DNA from: JACVRW01 sp963820315
Lineage (GTDB): Bacteria; Actinomycetota; Thermoleophilia; Solirubrobacterales; Thermoleophilaceae
DNA: 64,000 bases
NCBI GenBank assembly: GCA_963820315.1
Contig: CAWFZK010000046.1
Span: forward strand, 1 to 64,000
Direction of reading: 5' to 3'
The notes below the pieces were generated by a model, which had not been told where the DNA came from, did not search any database, and saw nothing but the letters and a program-made list of their open reading frames with translations. Positions 25,741 to 33,401 of this stretch are shown here, piece by piece (positions within the stretch are counted from its first letter, which is position 1; each line of letters opens with the position of its first letter). The translations under genes were made by a program, and so were the position numbers.

Positions 25741-25792
25741 CACTGATTGAACGATTCGTGGGGCTACAGCCCCGCGAACTCTTCAATCAGTG
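25741..25792. terminator. long near-perfect hairpin between convergent genes (bidirectional terminator)
   Basis: The outer stem CACTGATTGAA (25741-25751) pairs with TTCAATCAGTG (25782-25792). After 3 unpaired bases on each side an inner stem TTCGTGGGGCT (25755-25765) pairs with AGCCCCGCGAA (25768-25778), with one G-U wobble and a 2-base loop. The whole forms a 52-base hairpin starting 4 bases after one stop and covering the stop codon of the convergent amidotransferase gene (25787-25789). Confidence 0.75.
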
Positions 25793-26494
25793 TTGGGCGA
25801 TGGCCCGAGCCTCCGCCACGAAGCGCGCGGCCAGCTCGCGCCCGAGCTCGTTCTGCGCACCGATCCGCCTGGCGGTCTCGGCGCGAAGCACCTCCGGGTC
25901 GAGGCCCGTGGCCGCCGCCTCGTAGTCGTCGTAGAACTCGTCGATCCACGAATCGGCGTCGGCCCCGGTGACCTCGGCGTGGAACTGCAACCCCCACGCC
26001 GGCCGCTCCGCCAGTCGGAAGACCTGCAGGCACGCCGGGTTGCGCGCCAGGGCGGTCGCGCCGGGCGGCAGCGGCGACTCATAGGAGTGCCACTGCAGCA
26101 CCTCGAACTCCGGCGCGAGCGGTCCGACGAGCGGATCGTCCCGGCCCTCCTCGGTGACCTGGACGGGGAACCAGCCGATCTCGGGAGTGGCGGCGTGGTG
26201 CGGACGGGCCCCCGCGACCTCGGCGAGAAGCTGGGCGCCCAGGCAGACACCGAGCAGCGGCGTGCCCCGTTCGAGCGCGTCCCGCAGCAGCGCCTTCTCG
26301 GCCCGAAGCCACGGATGCTTCTCCTCGTGGTCGACGTGCATCGAGCCGCCGAACGCCATCACCGCGTCGAACCCGTCGAGCTCGGGCGCCGCGCCGTTCT
26401 TGGGCGGCATCCATTCGACCCACTCGACGCCGGGAACCTCGCCGAAGACGCCGGCGCCGGCGTTGTCGTGGATGACGATCGAGAGGACCCTCAT
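25787..26494 (-). CDS. class I glutamine amidotransferase-like protein
   Basis: A 235-residue protein of the class I glutamine amidotransferase fold. Seen: VMAFGGSMHVDHEEKHPWL near residue 45, the catalytic Cys in PLLGVCLGAQLLAEVAG near 82, and the His/Glu in PAWGLQFHAEVTG near 170. These proteins hydrolyse glutamine or related gamma-glutamyl amides. It is the last gene of a three-gene operon (ALDH, SDR, this), with a 4-base ATGA overlap with the SDR stop. Given the PuuD, PuuA-like and permease genes nearby, it may act on gamma-glutamyl amines, but that is inference. Confidence 0.88.
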   Translation of the reverse strand: MRVLSIVIHDNAGAGVFGEVPGVEWVEWMPPKNGAAPELDGFDAVMAFGGSMHVDHEEKHPWLRAEKALLRDALERGTPLLGVCLGAQLLAEVAGARPHHAATPEIGWFPVQVTEEGRDDPLVGPLAPEFEVLQWHSYESPLPPGATALARNPACLQVFRLAERPAWGLQFHAEVTGADADSWIDEFYDDYEAAATGLDPEVLRAETARRIGAQNELGRELAARFVAEARAIAQH

Positions 26495-27243
26495 TCGGGC
26501 GTGAGGTAGGCGGCGGACAGGCCGCCGTCGACCATGAAGGTGGTGGCGTTGACGTAGGTCGACTCGTCGCTCGCCAGGAAGAGCGCGCCGTTCGCGATCT
26601 CGCGCGGCTCCGCGAACCGGCCCGGCGGCAGGTGGACGTAGCGGCGCTGCGCCTTCGCCGGATCCTTCGCGAACAGCTCCTGCAGTAGTGGCGTGTTGAC
26701 CGGCCCAGGGCAGAGCGCGTTGACGCGCACGCCCTGGCGCGCGAACTCGACCCCCAGCTCCCGTGACATCGCGAGCACGCCGCCCTTCGACGCGGTGTAG
26801 GAGATCTGCGACACGGCTGCGCCCATCACCGCGACGAACGAGGCGGTGTTGATCACCGAGCCGCCGCCGCCGTCGATCAGGTGCGGGATCCCGTACTTGC
26901 AGCAGTAGAAGACCGAGGCGAGGTTGACGTCCTGGACGCGCCGCCAGGCCTCGTAGTCCGTGTCGAGGATCGAGCGGTCGTCCTCGGGCGAGATGCCGGC
27001 GTTGTTGAAGAGGACGTCGATGCGACCGAGCTCATCGCGCACGCGGGTGTAGAGGGCGCGCACCTGCTCCTCGTCGGTGACGTCCGCCTGGATCGCCAGG
27101 TCGCCCGCGGCATCGGGGCTCAGGTCGACGCCGACTACGCGCGCGCCCTCCGACATGAACAGCTCAGCCGACTCGCGGCCGATGCCGCTCGCCGTGCCGG
27201 TGATGACGCATACCTTCCCCTCGAGCCTTCCGGCCACCCTCAC
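26491..27243 (-). CDS. SDR-family NAD(P)-dependent oxidoreductase
   Basis: A 250-residue classical short-chain dehydrogenase: cofactor motif VITGTASGIGRE (residues 13-24), NNAG near 85, catalytic Ser in VINTASFVAVMG, YxxxK in ISYTASKGG near 147, and PGPVNTPLL after it. The C-terminal VDGGLSAAYLTPE is typical. An Asp at the end of beta-2 (VVGVDLSP) suggests preference for NAD. GTG 27243 overlaps the ALDH stop by four bases (GTGA). Being between ALDH and a glutamine amidotransferase, it likely oxidises an alcohol or hydroxy acid in the same pathway. Confidence 0.92.
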   Translation of the reverse strand: MRVAGRLEGKVCVITGTASGIGRESAELFMSEGARVVGVDLSPDAAGDLAIQADVTDEEQVRALYTRVRDELGRIDVLFNNAGISPEDDRSILDTDYEAWRRVQDVNLASVFYCCKYGIPHLIDGGGGSVINTASFVAVMGAAVSQISYTASKGGVLAMSRELGVEFARQGVRVNALCPGPVNTPLLQELFAKDPAKAQRRYVHLPPGRFAEPREIANGALFLASDESTYVNATTFMVDGGLSAAYLTPE

Positions 27244-28619
27244 TCCCCCGTCGCGTAGTAGACGTTCTTGACCTCGGTGTAGTGCTCGAGCGCGTGCGGC
27301 CCGAGCTCGCGGCCGAAGCCGGACTGCTTGAAGCCGCCGAACGGGGTCGAGACTCGCACCGACGTGTTCGAGTTGATCGAGATGACACCGGTGTCGATCG
27401 CCCGCGCCACGCGCAGGGCCTTGGCGCCGTCACGCGTCCAGATCGAGCCGGAGAGCCCGTAGATCGTGTCGTTGGCGAGCCGGATCGCCTCCCGCTCGTC
27501 GCGGAACGGGATCACGCACGCGACCGGCCCGAAGATCTCCTCGCGCGCGGCGCGGTCGTCGTTCGACACCGGGGCGAGCACGGTCGGCGCAAACCAGAAG
27601 CCCTTGCCCTCCGGCGCGCTGCCGCGGATCGCGACGGGCGCGTCGTCGCCGACGAACGAGGCGACCGTGTCGCGCTGGTCCGCCGAGATCAGCGGGCCCA
27701 TCTCGGTGTCGGCGTCGAGCGGGTCACCCACGCGCACGGCCTCGACGGCCTCCTCGAGGGCGTCCATGAAGCGGTCGAGTGCCGAGGACTCGACGAGGAT
27801 CCGCGAACGCGCGCAGCAGTCCTGCCCCGCGTTCCCGAAGACGGCGCCCGGCGCCGCGCGCGCCGCCCGCTCCAGGTCGGCGTCGGCGAAGATCACGTTC
27901 GCGGACTTGCCGCCGAGCTCGAGCGTCACGCGCTTGATCGTGTCGGCCGCCAGCGCCTGGACGCGGCGGCCGACCGCCGTCGAGCCCGTGAACGCCACCT
28001 TGGCGACGTCGGGATGCTGGGTGATGCGCTCGCCGACCGTGCGCCCGGGACCGACGACCACGTTGAGGACGCCATGGGGAAGGCCGGCGTCGAGCGCGAT
28101 CCGCTCGAGCTCGACCGCCGTCAGGGGGGTCAGCTCGGCGGGCTTCAGCACGACCGTGTTGCCGGCGGCGAGCGCGGGACCGAGCTTCCAGGAGGCGATG
28201 GCGAGCGGGAAGTTCCAGGGCGTGATCAGACCGACGACGCCGAGCGGCTCGCGAAAGGTCACGTCGATCCCGCCCGCCACCGGGATGCTCGAGCCGAGCA
28301 GGCGCTCCGGCGCGCCCGCGTAGTACTCGAACACGTCGGCCACCATGCCGACCTCGCCGCGCGCGTCCGAGATCGGCTTGCCGACGTTGCGCGACTCGAG
28401 CCGAGCCAGCCCGTCGGCGCGCTCGCGCACCGCGGCGGCCAGCCGCCGGAGCAGGTTCGCGCGGTCGCCCGGGCTCACGGCCCGCCAGGCCGGGAAGGCC
28501 GCCTTCGCGCGCGCGATCGCGGTATCGGCGTCCTCAAGCGTGGCCCGTGGAAGCTCGGCCATCACCTCCTCGGTCGCGGGCTCGAGAACCTGCACTGTCG
28601 ACTCGGCGGTGACCGACAC
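27240..28619 (-). CDS. aldehyde dehydrogenase (PuuC/betaine-aldehyde type)
   Basis: A 459-residue NAD(P)-dependent aldehyde dehydrogenase. Seen: GLITPWNFPLAIASWKLGPALAAGNTVVLKPAE (cofactor binding), AFTGSTAVGRRV, the general-base Glu in TLELGGKSANVI, the nucleophile Cys in GNAGQDCCARSRIL, and EEIFGPVACVIPF. Overall it resembles gamma-glutamyl-gamma-aminobutyraldehyde/betaine-aldehyde dehydrogenases. GTG 28619 is preferred: GGAGGG lies 6 bases upstream, and the longer start (28652) would add 11 unrelated residues. It is first gene of a tightly overlapping operon with the SDR and amidotransferase. A 12-bp motif upstream is shared with the permease operon. Confidence 0.93.
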   Translation of the reverse strand: MSVTAESTVQVLEPATEEVMAELPRATLEDADTAIARAKAAFPAWRAVSPGDRANLLRRLAAAVRERADGLARLESRNVGKPISDARGEVGMVADVFEYYAGAPERLLGSSIPVAGGIDVTFREPLGVVGLITPWNFPLAIASWKLGPALAAGNTVVLKPAELTPLTAVELERIALDAGLPHGVLNVVVGPGRTVGERITQHPDVAKVAFTGSTAVGRRVQALAADTIKRVTLELGGKSANVIFADADLERAARAAPGAVFGNAGQDCCARSRILVESSALDRFMDALEEAVEAVRVGDPLDADTEMGPLISADQRDTVASFVGDDAPVAIRGSAPEGKGFWFAPTVLAPVSNDDRAAREEIFGPVACVIPFRDEREAIRLANDTIYGLSGSIWTRDGAKALRVARAIDTGVISINSNTSVRVSTPFGGFKQSGFGRELGPHALEHYTEVKNVYYATGE

Positions 28620-28629
28620 TGGGTACCCT

Positions 28630-28641
28630 CCAACCAAATGG
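28630..28641 (-). promoter_or_regulatory. shared 12-bp upstream motif, ALDH-operon copy (putative operator)
   Basis: The plus-strand sequence CCAACCAAATGG lies 11 bases upstream of the ALDH start, next to its ribosome site. The same sequence with one change (CCAGCCAAATGG) occurs at 33325-33336, upstream of the permease start. In both cases the gene is read leftwards. A shared regulator or leader element is the simplest explanation. Confidence 0.4.
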
Positions 28642-28693
28642 CTTGCCCGCAAGACCTTTGCAGCGGCGCGCGTCTCGTGTCAAGGTCGCGCGG

Positions 28694-29425
28694 ATGAGCG
28701 ACGACCCCGTCATCGGGATCTGCGCGGTGCGCGAGCAGGCGCGCTGGGCCTTCTGGGACCAGACCGCGCACCTCGTCGCGGACACCTACGTGGCCGCGAT
28801 CCAGTCCACGGGTGCGCTCGCCGTGCTGCTGCCGGTCGACACGCGCGCCCCGGAGAGACTGCTCGACCGCATCGACGGCCTGCTCTTGATCGGCGGGGCC
28901 GATCTCGACCCGCGCAGCTACGGCCAGCAGCCCGAGCCGGGCGTCGAGGCGACCTATCCCGAGCGCGACGACTTCGAGATCGCGCTGACGCGCGCCGCCA
29001 TCGAGCGCGGCATGCCCTACCTGGGCATCTGCCGCGGCATGCAGATCCTGAATGTGGCGCTCGGCGGCGACCTCGACCAGCACCTTGCGCTCGACGACGG
29101 GACGACCCCGCACCGGCGCATCGTCGGCACCTTCGAGGGCAACGAGCAGACGATCCATCTGGAGCCGGGCTCGCTCGCAGCGCGGGCGCTCGAGGAAGAG
29201 CTGCACGAGGGCCGCTGCCATCACCACCAGGCGGTCGATCGCCTCGGGAACGGGCTCGTGGTGACCGGGCGCGCCGAGGACGGCGTGCCCGAGGCGATCG
29301 AGCTCAGCGGCGGCGGCTGGGTGCTCGGCGTGCAGTGGCACCCCGAGGCGGCTGAGAAGCGCGAGCTGTTCCAGTCGTTCGTGGCGGCCGCGCGCGAGTG
29401 GACGGCCGAGCCGGCGGTGGGCTAG
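28694..29425 (+). CDS. puuD: gamma-glutamyl-gamma-aminobutyrate hydrolase family protein (PuuD-like), copy 1
   Basis: A 243-residue class I glutamine amidotransferase-like peptidase C26 protein. PuuD cleaves gamma-glutamyl-GABA to glutamate and GABA in putrescine use. Seen: VIGICAVREQARWAFWDQTAHL at the start, DGLLLIGGADLDPRSYG, the catalytic Cys in YLGICRGMQILNVALGGDL, RCHHHQAVDRLG, and GVQWHPEAAE (His/Glu). ATG 28694 follows a CGCGCGG stretch with no clear ribosome site. It is divergent from the ALDH operon. A second copy lies at 29630 on the opposite strand. Confidence 0.92.
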   Translation: MSDDPVIGICAVREQARWAFWDQTAHLVADTYVAAIQSTGALAVLLPVDTRAPERLLDRIDGLLLIGGADLDPRSYGQQPEPGVEATYPERDDFEIALTRAAIERGMPYLGICRGMQILNVALGGDLDQHLALDDGTTPHRRIVGTFEGNEQTIHLEPGSLAARALEEELHEGRCHHHQAVDRLGNGLVVTGRAEDGVPEAIELSGGGWVLGVQWHPEAAEKRELFQSFVAAAREWTAEPAVG

Positions 29426-29437
29426 GAGGCAGCCACC

Positions 29438-29614
29438 GGCGGAGTCGCTCTCCGCCAGCCGGGTCAGGGCTGGGGAAGGGTGGCTGGACCCGCGATTCGC
29501 CCGACATTGCTGACTTGCATGGCCTATGGGCCAACAAATCAGCAACGTTGACGCATGTCGAGCGCCTGCGGGCGCACCTCCCCCTTCCCCAGCCAATACG
29601 CGCGACTGACCCGG
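29438..29614. repeat. structured intergenic element with nested inverted repeats, between two convergent puuD genes
   Basis: The 204-base gap between the two puuD genes holds four pairings. A 7-bp hairpin GGCGGAG/CTCCGCC (29438-29444/29450-29456) looks like a terminator. Then CCGGGTCA (29459-29466) pairs with TGACCCGG (29607-29614); GGCTGGGGAAGGG (29468-29480) pairs with CCCTTCCCCAGCC (29582-29594); and at the centre TTGCTGA (29507-29513) pairs with TCAGCAA (29539-29545). The left arm equals, in inverse, the 22-bp motif at 11535-11556. Together they could fold into one branched structure. It may be an ncRNA, a double terminator or a REP-like element; no protein is seen in it. Confidence 0.5.
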
Positions 29615-29629
29615 CGACCACCTGCCGAG

Positions 29630-30355
29630 TCAACGCCCCCGCCCCCGCGCCTCCTCCACCAGCGCCCCGATGACCCGGCTCCGCTCGTCCTCCTCCGGGT
29701 GCCACAGCACGCCAACGGCGAAGCGGCGGTCCGGCAGCTCAATCGCCTCAACGACCTCGTCGCCCTCGGACCAGCCGGTCGCCTCGACTCCCTCGCCGAG
29801 CTCGGCCACCCCCTGGTGGTGATGTGACATCACGTCAGCGCTGTCACTCCCCACCACGCGCGACGTGAGCGAGCCGGGGGCGATGCGCACCGAATGGTCC
29901 GAGAAGCTGCCGGGCGTGTGGCGGTGCACCTCGGTACCGATCCGCTCGGGCAGGTGCTGCTCGATCGTGCCGCCGCTCGCCACGTTCAGCATCTGCATGC
30001 CGCGGCAGATGCCGAGCAGCGGCAGGTCGCGCTCGAGCGCCCGGTAGCCGAGCGCGAGCTCGAAGCGGTCGCGCTCGGGCCGCGTCGCTCCCGTCTCGGC
30101 GTGCGGGCGCGCCCCGTAGGAGCCGGGGTCGACGTCCGCGCCGCCCGCCAGCACGAGGCCGTCGAGCAGGTCGAGCAGCTCGTCGGGCTCCTCCGCGACG
30201 GTGTCGTCGGGCGGCAGGAGCAGCGCCAGGCCGCCGGCGCGCTGGACCGCGAGCGAATAGCTGCGCGGCACGAGGTCGCAGAGGGCTTCCCATGCGCCCC
30301 AGCGCGCGGTCTCGATCGCACTGCAGATGCCGATGACCGGTCGCTGCCCGGCCAT
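29630..30355 (-). CDS. puuD: gamma-glutamyl-gamma-aminobutyrate hydrolase family protein (PuuD-like), copy 2
   Basis: A 241-residue PuuD-like enzyme similar to copy 1: PVIGICSAIETARWGAWEALCDLVPRSY at the N-terminus, DGLVLAGGADVDPGSYGARP, the nucleophile in LLGICRGMQMLNVASGGTI, MSHHHQGVAELGEG, and GVLWHPEEDERS. Its start directly abuts the stop of the upstream glutamine-synthetase-like gene (30356), so it is the last gene of the permease / GS-like / puuD operon. It is the step after gamma-glutamyl-amine synthesis in the Puu-type pathway. Confidence 0.92.
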   Translation of the reverse strand: MAGQRPVIGICSAIETARWGAWEALCDLVPRSYSLAVQRAGGLALLLPPDDTVAEEPDELLDLLDGLVLAGGADVDPGSYGARPHAETGATRPERDRFELALGYRALERDLPLLGICRGMQMLNVASGGTIEQHLPERIGTEVHRHTPGSFSDHSVRIAPGSLTSRVVGSDSADVMSHHHQGVAELGEGVEATGWSEGDEVVEAIELPDRRFAVGVLWHPEEDERSRVIGALVEEARGRGR

Positions 30356-31681
30356 CTACAAGCGCTCGAAGCCCCGGTACTTCTCCCAGTCGGTGACGGC
30401 GGCCTCGAAGCTCTCGAGCTCGATGTTCGCCCGGTTCAGGTAGTGGTCGACGACCTCCTGCCCGAAGGCGTCGCGCGCGACGGCCGAGTCCGCGAACAGG
30501 TCGCGCGCGGCGTAGAGCGTGTGCGGCACGCGCGGCTTGTCGGAGTCGTAGGCGTTGCCCTCGAAGGCCGGCTCGAGCTCGAGCTGCTGGTCGATGCCGT
30601 GCAGGCCGGCGGCGATCATCGCCGCCAGCGCGAGGTACGGGTTGACGTCCGCGCCCGGCAGCCGGTTCTCGACGCGCAGCGACTGCCCGTGGCCCACCAC
30701 CCGCATCGAGCAGGTCCGGTTGTCGTGCCCCCAGGCGACGGCCGTCGGCGCAAACGAGCCGGGCACGAAGCGCTTGTACGAGTTGACGTGCGGCGCGAAG
30801 AACAGCGTCAGCTCCTGCAGGCAGGCGAGCTGGCCGGCGACGAACTGGTTGAAGGTCGCCTCGTCGCCGGCGAACACGTTGCCGCCGTCGTTCTGCAGCG
30901 AGCAGTGGATGTGGCAGGAGTTGCCCTCGCGCTCGTCGAGCTTCGCCATGTAGGTGATCGCCATGCCCTCCTGGGCGGCGATCTCCTTGGCGCCGTTCTT
31001 GTAGATCGCGTGCGCGTCGGCGGTGGCGAGCGCCTCGTCGTAGCGGAAGTTGATCTCGTGCTGGCCGAAGTTGCACTCGCCCTTCGAGTTCTCGACCCGC
31101 AGCCCCGCGCCCATCATCGAGTTGCGGATGCGCCGGATCAGCGGCTCCACGCGCGCTGTCCCGAGCATCGAGTAGTCGACGTTGTAGAGGTTGGCCGGGT
31201 CGAGGTCGCGGTAGCCCTTCTTCCAGGCGTCCTCATAGGTGTCGTTGAAGACGATGAACTCGAGCTCGGTCCCCGCGGTCGCCTTCCAGCCGCGCTCGGC
31301 GAGGCGCGCCAGCTGCTTGCGCAGGATCTGGCGCGGCGAGGCCACGACATCCGAGCCGTCCTCCCAGACGAGGTCCGCCATCAGCAGCGCGGTGCCCTCG
31401 TGCCAGGGCACCCGCCGCAGCGTGTCGAAGTCGGGCTTCATCACGAAGTCGCCGTAGCCGCGCTCCCAGCTCGACATCTCGTAGCCCGAGACGGTGTTCA
31501 TGTCGACGTCCACGGCGAGCAGGTAGTTGCAGCCCTCGGCGTTGTGCTCCACCACCTCCTCGAAGAAGTGCGACGCCGTGAGGCGCTTGCCCTGGAGGCG
31601 TGCCTCCATGTCGGCGATGCACAGGAGGACGGTGTCGACCTCCCCCGCAGCGGTCGCTTGCCTGAGTTCTTCGAGCGTCAC
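30356..31681 (-). CDS. glutamine-synthetase-family gamma-glutamylamine ligase (PuuA-like)
   Basis: A 441-residue glutamine synthetase-fold protein. Visible motifs: FKLDxxM-like MKPDFDTLRRVPWHEGTALLMADL, the metal ligand in GTELEFIVF, EGNSCHIHCSLQ (His), NRTCSMRVVG and ENRLPGADVNPYLALAAMIAAGLHGI. Lacking the Tyr-adenylylation segment and being paired with PuuD, ALDH and permease genes, it fits gamma-glutamylputrescine synthetase rather than housekeeping GlnA. GTG 31681 overlaps the permease stop (GTGA); a longer frame into the permease gene has no homology. Confidence 0.88.
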   Translation of the reverse strand: MTLEELRQATAAGEVDTVLLCIADMEARLQGKRLTASHFFEEVVEHNAEGCNYLLAVDVDMNTVSGYEMSSWERGYGDFVMKPDFDTLRRVPWHEGTALLMADLVWEDGSDVVASPRQILRKQLARLAERGWKATAGTELEFIVFNDTYEDAWKKGYRDLDPANLYNVDYSMLGTARVEPLIRRIRNSMMGAGLRVENSKGECNFGQHEINFRYDEALATADAHAIYKNGAKEIAAQEGMAITYMAKLDEREGNSCHIHCSLQNDGGNVFAGDEATFNQFVAGQLACLQELTLFFAPHVNSYKRFVPGSFAPTAVAWGHDNRTCSMRVVGHGQSLRVENRLPGADVNPYLALAAMIAAGLHGIDQQLELEPAFEGNAYDSDKPRVPHTLYAARDLFADSAVARDAFGQEVVDHYLNRANIELESFEAAVTDWEKYRGFERL

Positions 31682-33303
31682 TGGTTCGCGGTGACCTCGT
31701 CCTCTTCCAGCGTGCGAACGGGACCCTGGTAGTGGTCCTTGGCGGAGACCAGGTACCAGACGCCGAAGATGAGCGGAACGACCAAGGCGAGCGGAGTGTA
31801 ATTCACAAGGCTCGCGTCGAAGTCGTCGTTCCAGGGCAGGCCCGCCGGCGTGTACGGCAGGTTGAGCGCGTACACCACGAGGATCACGAAGATGATCGCG
31901 AGCACGTTGACGATCTTGTACTTCCGGCCCAGCGTCCACGGCCCGGCCTCGAACGCGTCGCCCTTGCGCAGCCGCAGGTACACCGGGATCACGTAGGCGA
32001 GGTAGAGGCCCACGGTGCAGATGCCGGTGAGTGCGAAGAACGCGAACGGGATGTTGTTCTTGCCGAACAGGGCCGGGATCGCGATGACGAGCGAGAAGAA
32101 CGAGATCGCCATCACCGCGTTGAACGGCACCCGGTCGCGGTTGACCTTGCGGAAGATCGCCCAGCCGGGCATGCCGCGGTCGCGCGAGAACGCGTACCAG
32201 GTCCGCGACGCGCTCGTGAGGCCGGCCGCGCCGCAGAACAGCTGGCCGACGGTCGCGACGATCAGGATGAACTTGGCCGCCCAGCTGTCGAGCGCGCTCG
32301 TGAAGATCGCGCCGACGAAGCCGGCGCCGTCATTGACCGCCTGGACGTCGTTCGCCGCGAACAGGAACGCAAGCAGCACGAACCAGCCGATCAGCGCCGA
32401 GAAGAACACCGACCGCCACACGCCCTGGGCTGCCGTGATCGCGGCGCCCTTGGTCTCCTCGGCGGTGTGGGCGGAGGCGTCGTAGCCCGTCTGCGTGTAC
32501 ATCGCGAGCAGGAAGCCGATCGGCAGCACCAGGAACCAGAAGCCGAGGTTGGAGGTGGAGCCGTCATGCAGGCCCGAGTTGTTGATGCGCTCGCCGAAGA
32601 CGAAGCTCGCGCTCTGGTGCTCGTCCGGCACGAAGACGAGCAGGCCGATGATGATCAGCACGCCGATCACGTGCCAGCCGACCGAGATGTTGTTCATCAT
32701 CGCCAGCCCGCGGTCGCCGAAGATGTTGACGACCGTGTAGAGGACGAGGATCAGGAAGAAGAGCAGCCAGGTCTCGCTCAGGATGTGCGCGCTGTCGCCG
32801 AAGTCGACGCCGAAGATGCTGACGCCGTAGAGCCCGAGCGTGGCGTTGAGGAAGGTCGCGGCGCCGTAGCCGACCGAGGCGACGATGCCGACCAGGCCGA
32901 CGATGTTGAACCAGCCGGTCATCCAGCTCCAGCCCTTGCCGCCGAGGTCGTGGGCCCACCAGTAGGGACCGCCGGCCGTCGGGTAGCGCGAGGTCAGCTC
33001 TGCCATCGAGAAGGCCACCATCAGGACGAAGAAGCAGAGAACGGGCCAGCCGATCGAGGCGGCGATCGGGCCGCCGTTCTGCCAGGCGAAGGCGAACGTC
33101 GTGAAGGTCCCGGCGAGTACCGAGATGATCGTGAACGAGATCGCGAAGTTCGTGAATCCGGACCAGGCGCGCGAGAGCTCCTGCTTGTAGCCGAGCTCCT
33201 CGAGCCGCTGCTCGTCCGTCTCCATACCCGCACCGACGGGAGCTTGCGCGCCCTCCTGCGGAGCGGTGCCCTCGACGTCTCCGCTGCCTCCGGTAGTTGC
33301 CAC
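31678..33303 (-). CDS. APC-superfamily amino acid/polyamine permease
   Basis: A 541-residue transporter with about 12 membrane helices. The cytoplasmic N-terminus (to about residue 45) ends DEQRLEELGYKQELSRAWSGFTNFAISFTIISVLAG, the family entry motif. It continues with MAELTSRYPTAGGPYWWAHDLGG (helix 2-3), YTQTGYDASAHTAEET (conserved loop) and SRTWYAFSRDRGMPGW. This is the APC amino acid/choline/polyamine type (UctA/Pus-like). It is the first gene of the operon with the GS-like ligase and PuuD copy 2 and probably brings in the amine. GTG start at 33303 is preceded by AGGAGGAGGAGG. Confidence 0.93.
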   Translation of the reverse strand: MATTGGSGDVEGTAPQEGAQAPVGAGMETDEQRLEELGYKQELSRAWSGFTNFAISFTIISVLAGTFTTFAFAWQNGGPIAASIGWPVLCFFVLMVAFSMAELTSRYPTAGGPYWWAHDLGGKGWSWMTGWFNIVGLVGIVASVGYGAATFLNATLGLYGVSIFGVDFGDSAHILSETWLLFFLILVLYTVVNIFGDRGLAMMNNISVGWHVIGVLIIIGLLVFVPDEHQSASFVFGERINNSGLHDGSTSNLGFWFLVLPIGFLLAMYTQTGYDASAHTAEETKGAAITAAQGVWRSVFFSALIGWFVLLAFLFAANDVQAVNDGAGFVGAIFTSALDSWAAKFILIVATVGQLFCGAAGLTSASRTWYAFSRDRGMPGWAIFRKVNRDRVPFNAVMAISFFSLVIAIPALFGKNNIPFAFFALTGICTVGLYLAYVIPVYLRLRKGDAFEAGPWTLGRKYKIVNVLAIIFVILVVYALNLPYTPAGLPWNDDFDASLVNYTPLALVVPLIFGVWYLVSAKDHYQGPVRTLEEDEVTANQ

Positions 33304-33324
33304 GCGCAGCCTCCTCCTCCTGGG

Positions 33325-33336
33325 CCAGCCAAATGG
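33325..33336 (-). promoter_or_regulatory. shared 12-bp upstream motif, permease-operon copy (putative operator)
   Basis: CCAGCCAAATGG (plus-strand reading) is 21 bases upstream of the permease GTG and immediately before its ribosome site. It matches the ALDH-operon copy at 28630-28641 in 11 of 12 positions. Similarity continues upstream in the reading direction with GG-x-TCTT. Confidence 0.4.
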
Positions 33337-33401
33337 TGCGAAGATCCGACCGATGCCGGTCGTGGCGCGACGTTAACCCGGGACTTCGTGCGAGTCAACA
33401 C

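Noticed and set aside
29438..29614. Considered as CRISPR or a transposon end
   Set aside because: There are no regularly spaced direct repeats and no transposase; the pattern is nested inverted repeats.
30356..31939. Longer start for the GS-like gene reaching into the permease gene
   Set aside because: The extra residues are Arg/Gly-rich with no homology; GTG 31681 overlapping the permease stop gives the right N-terminus.
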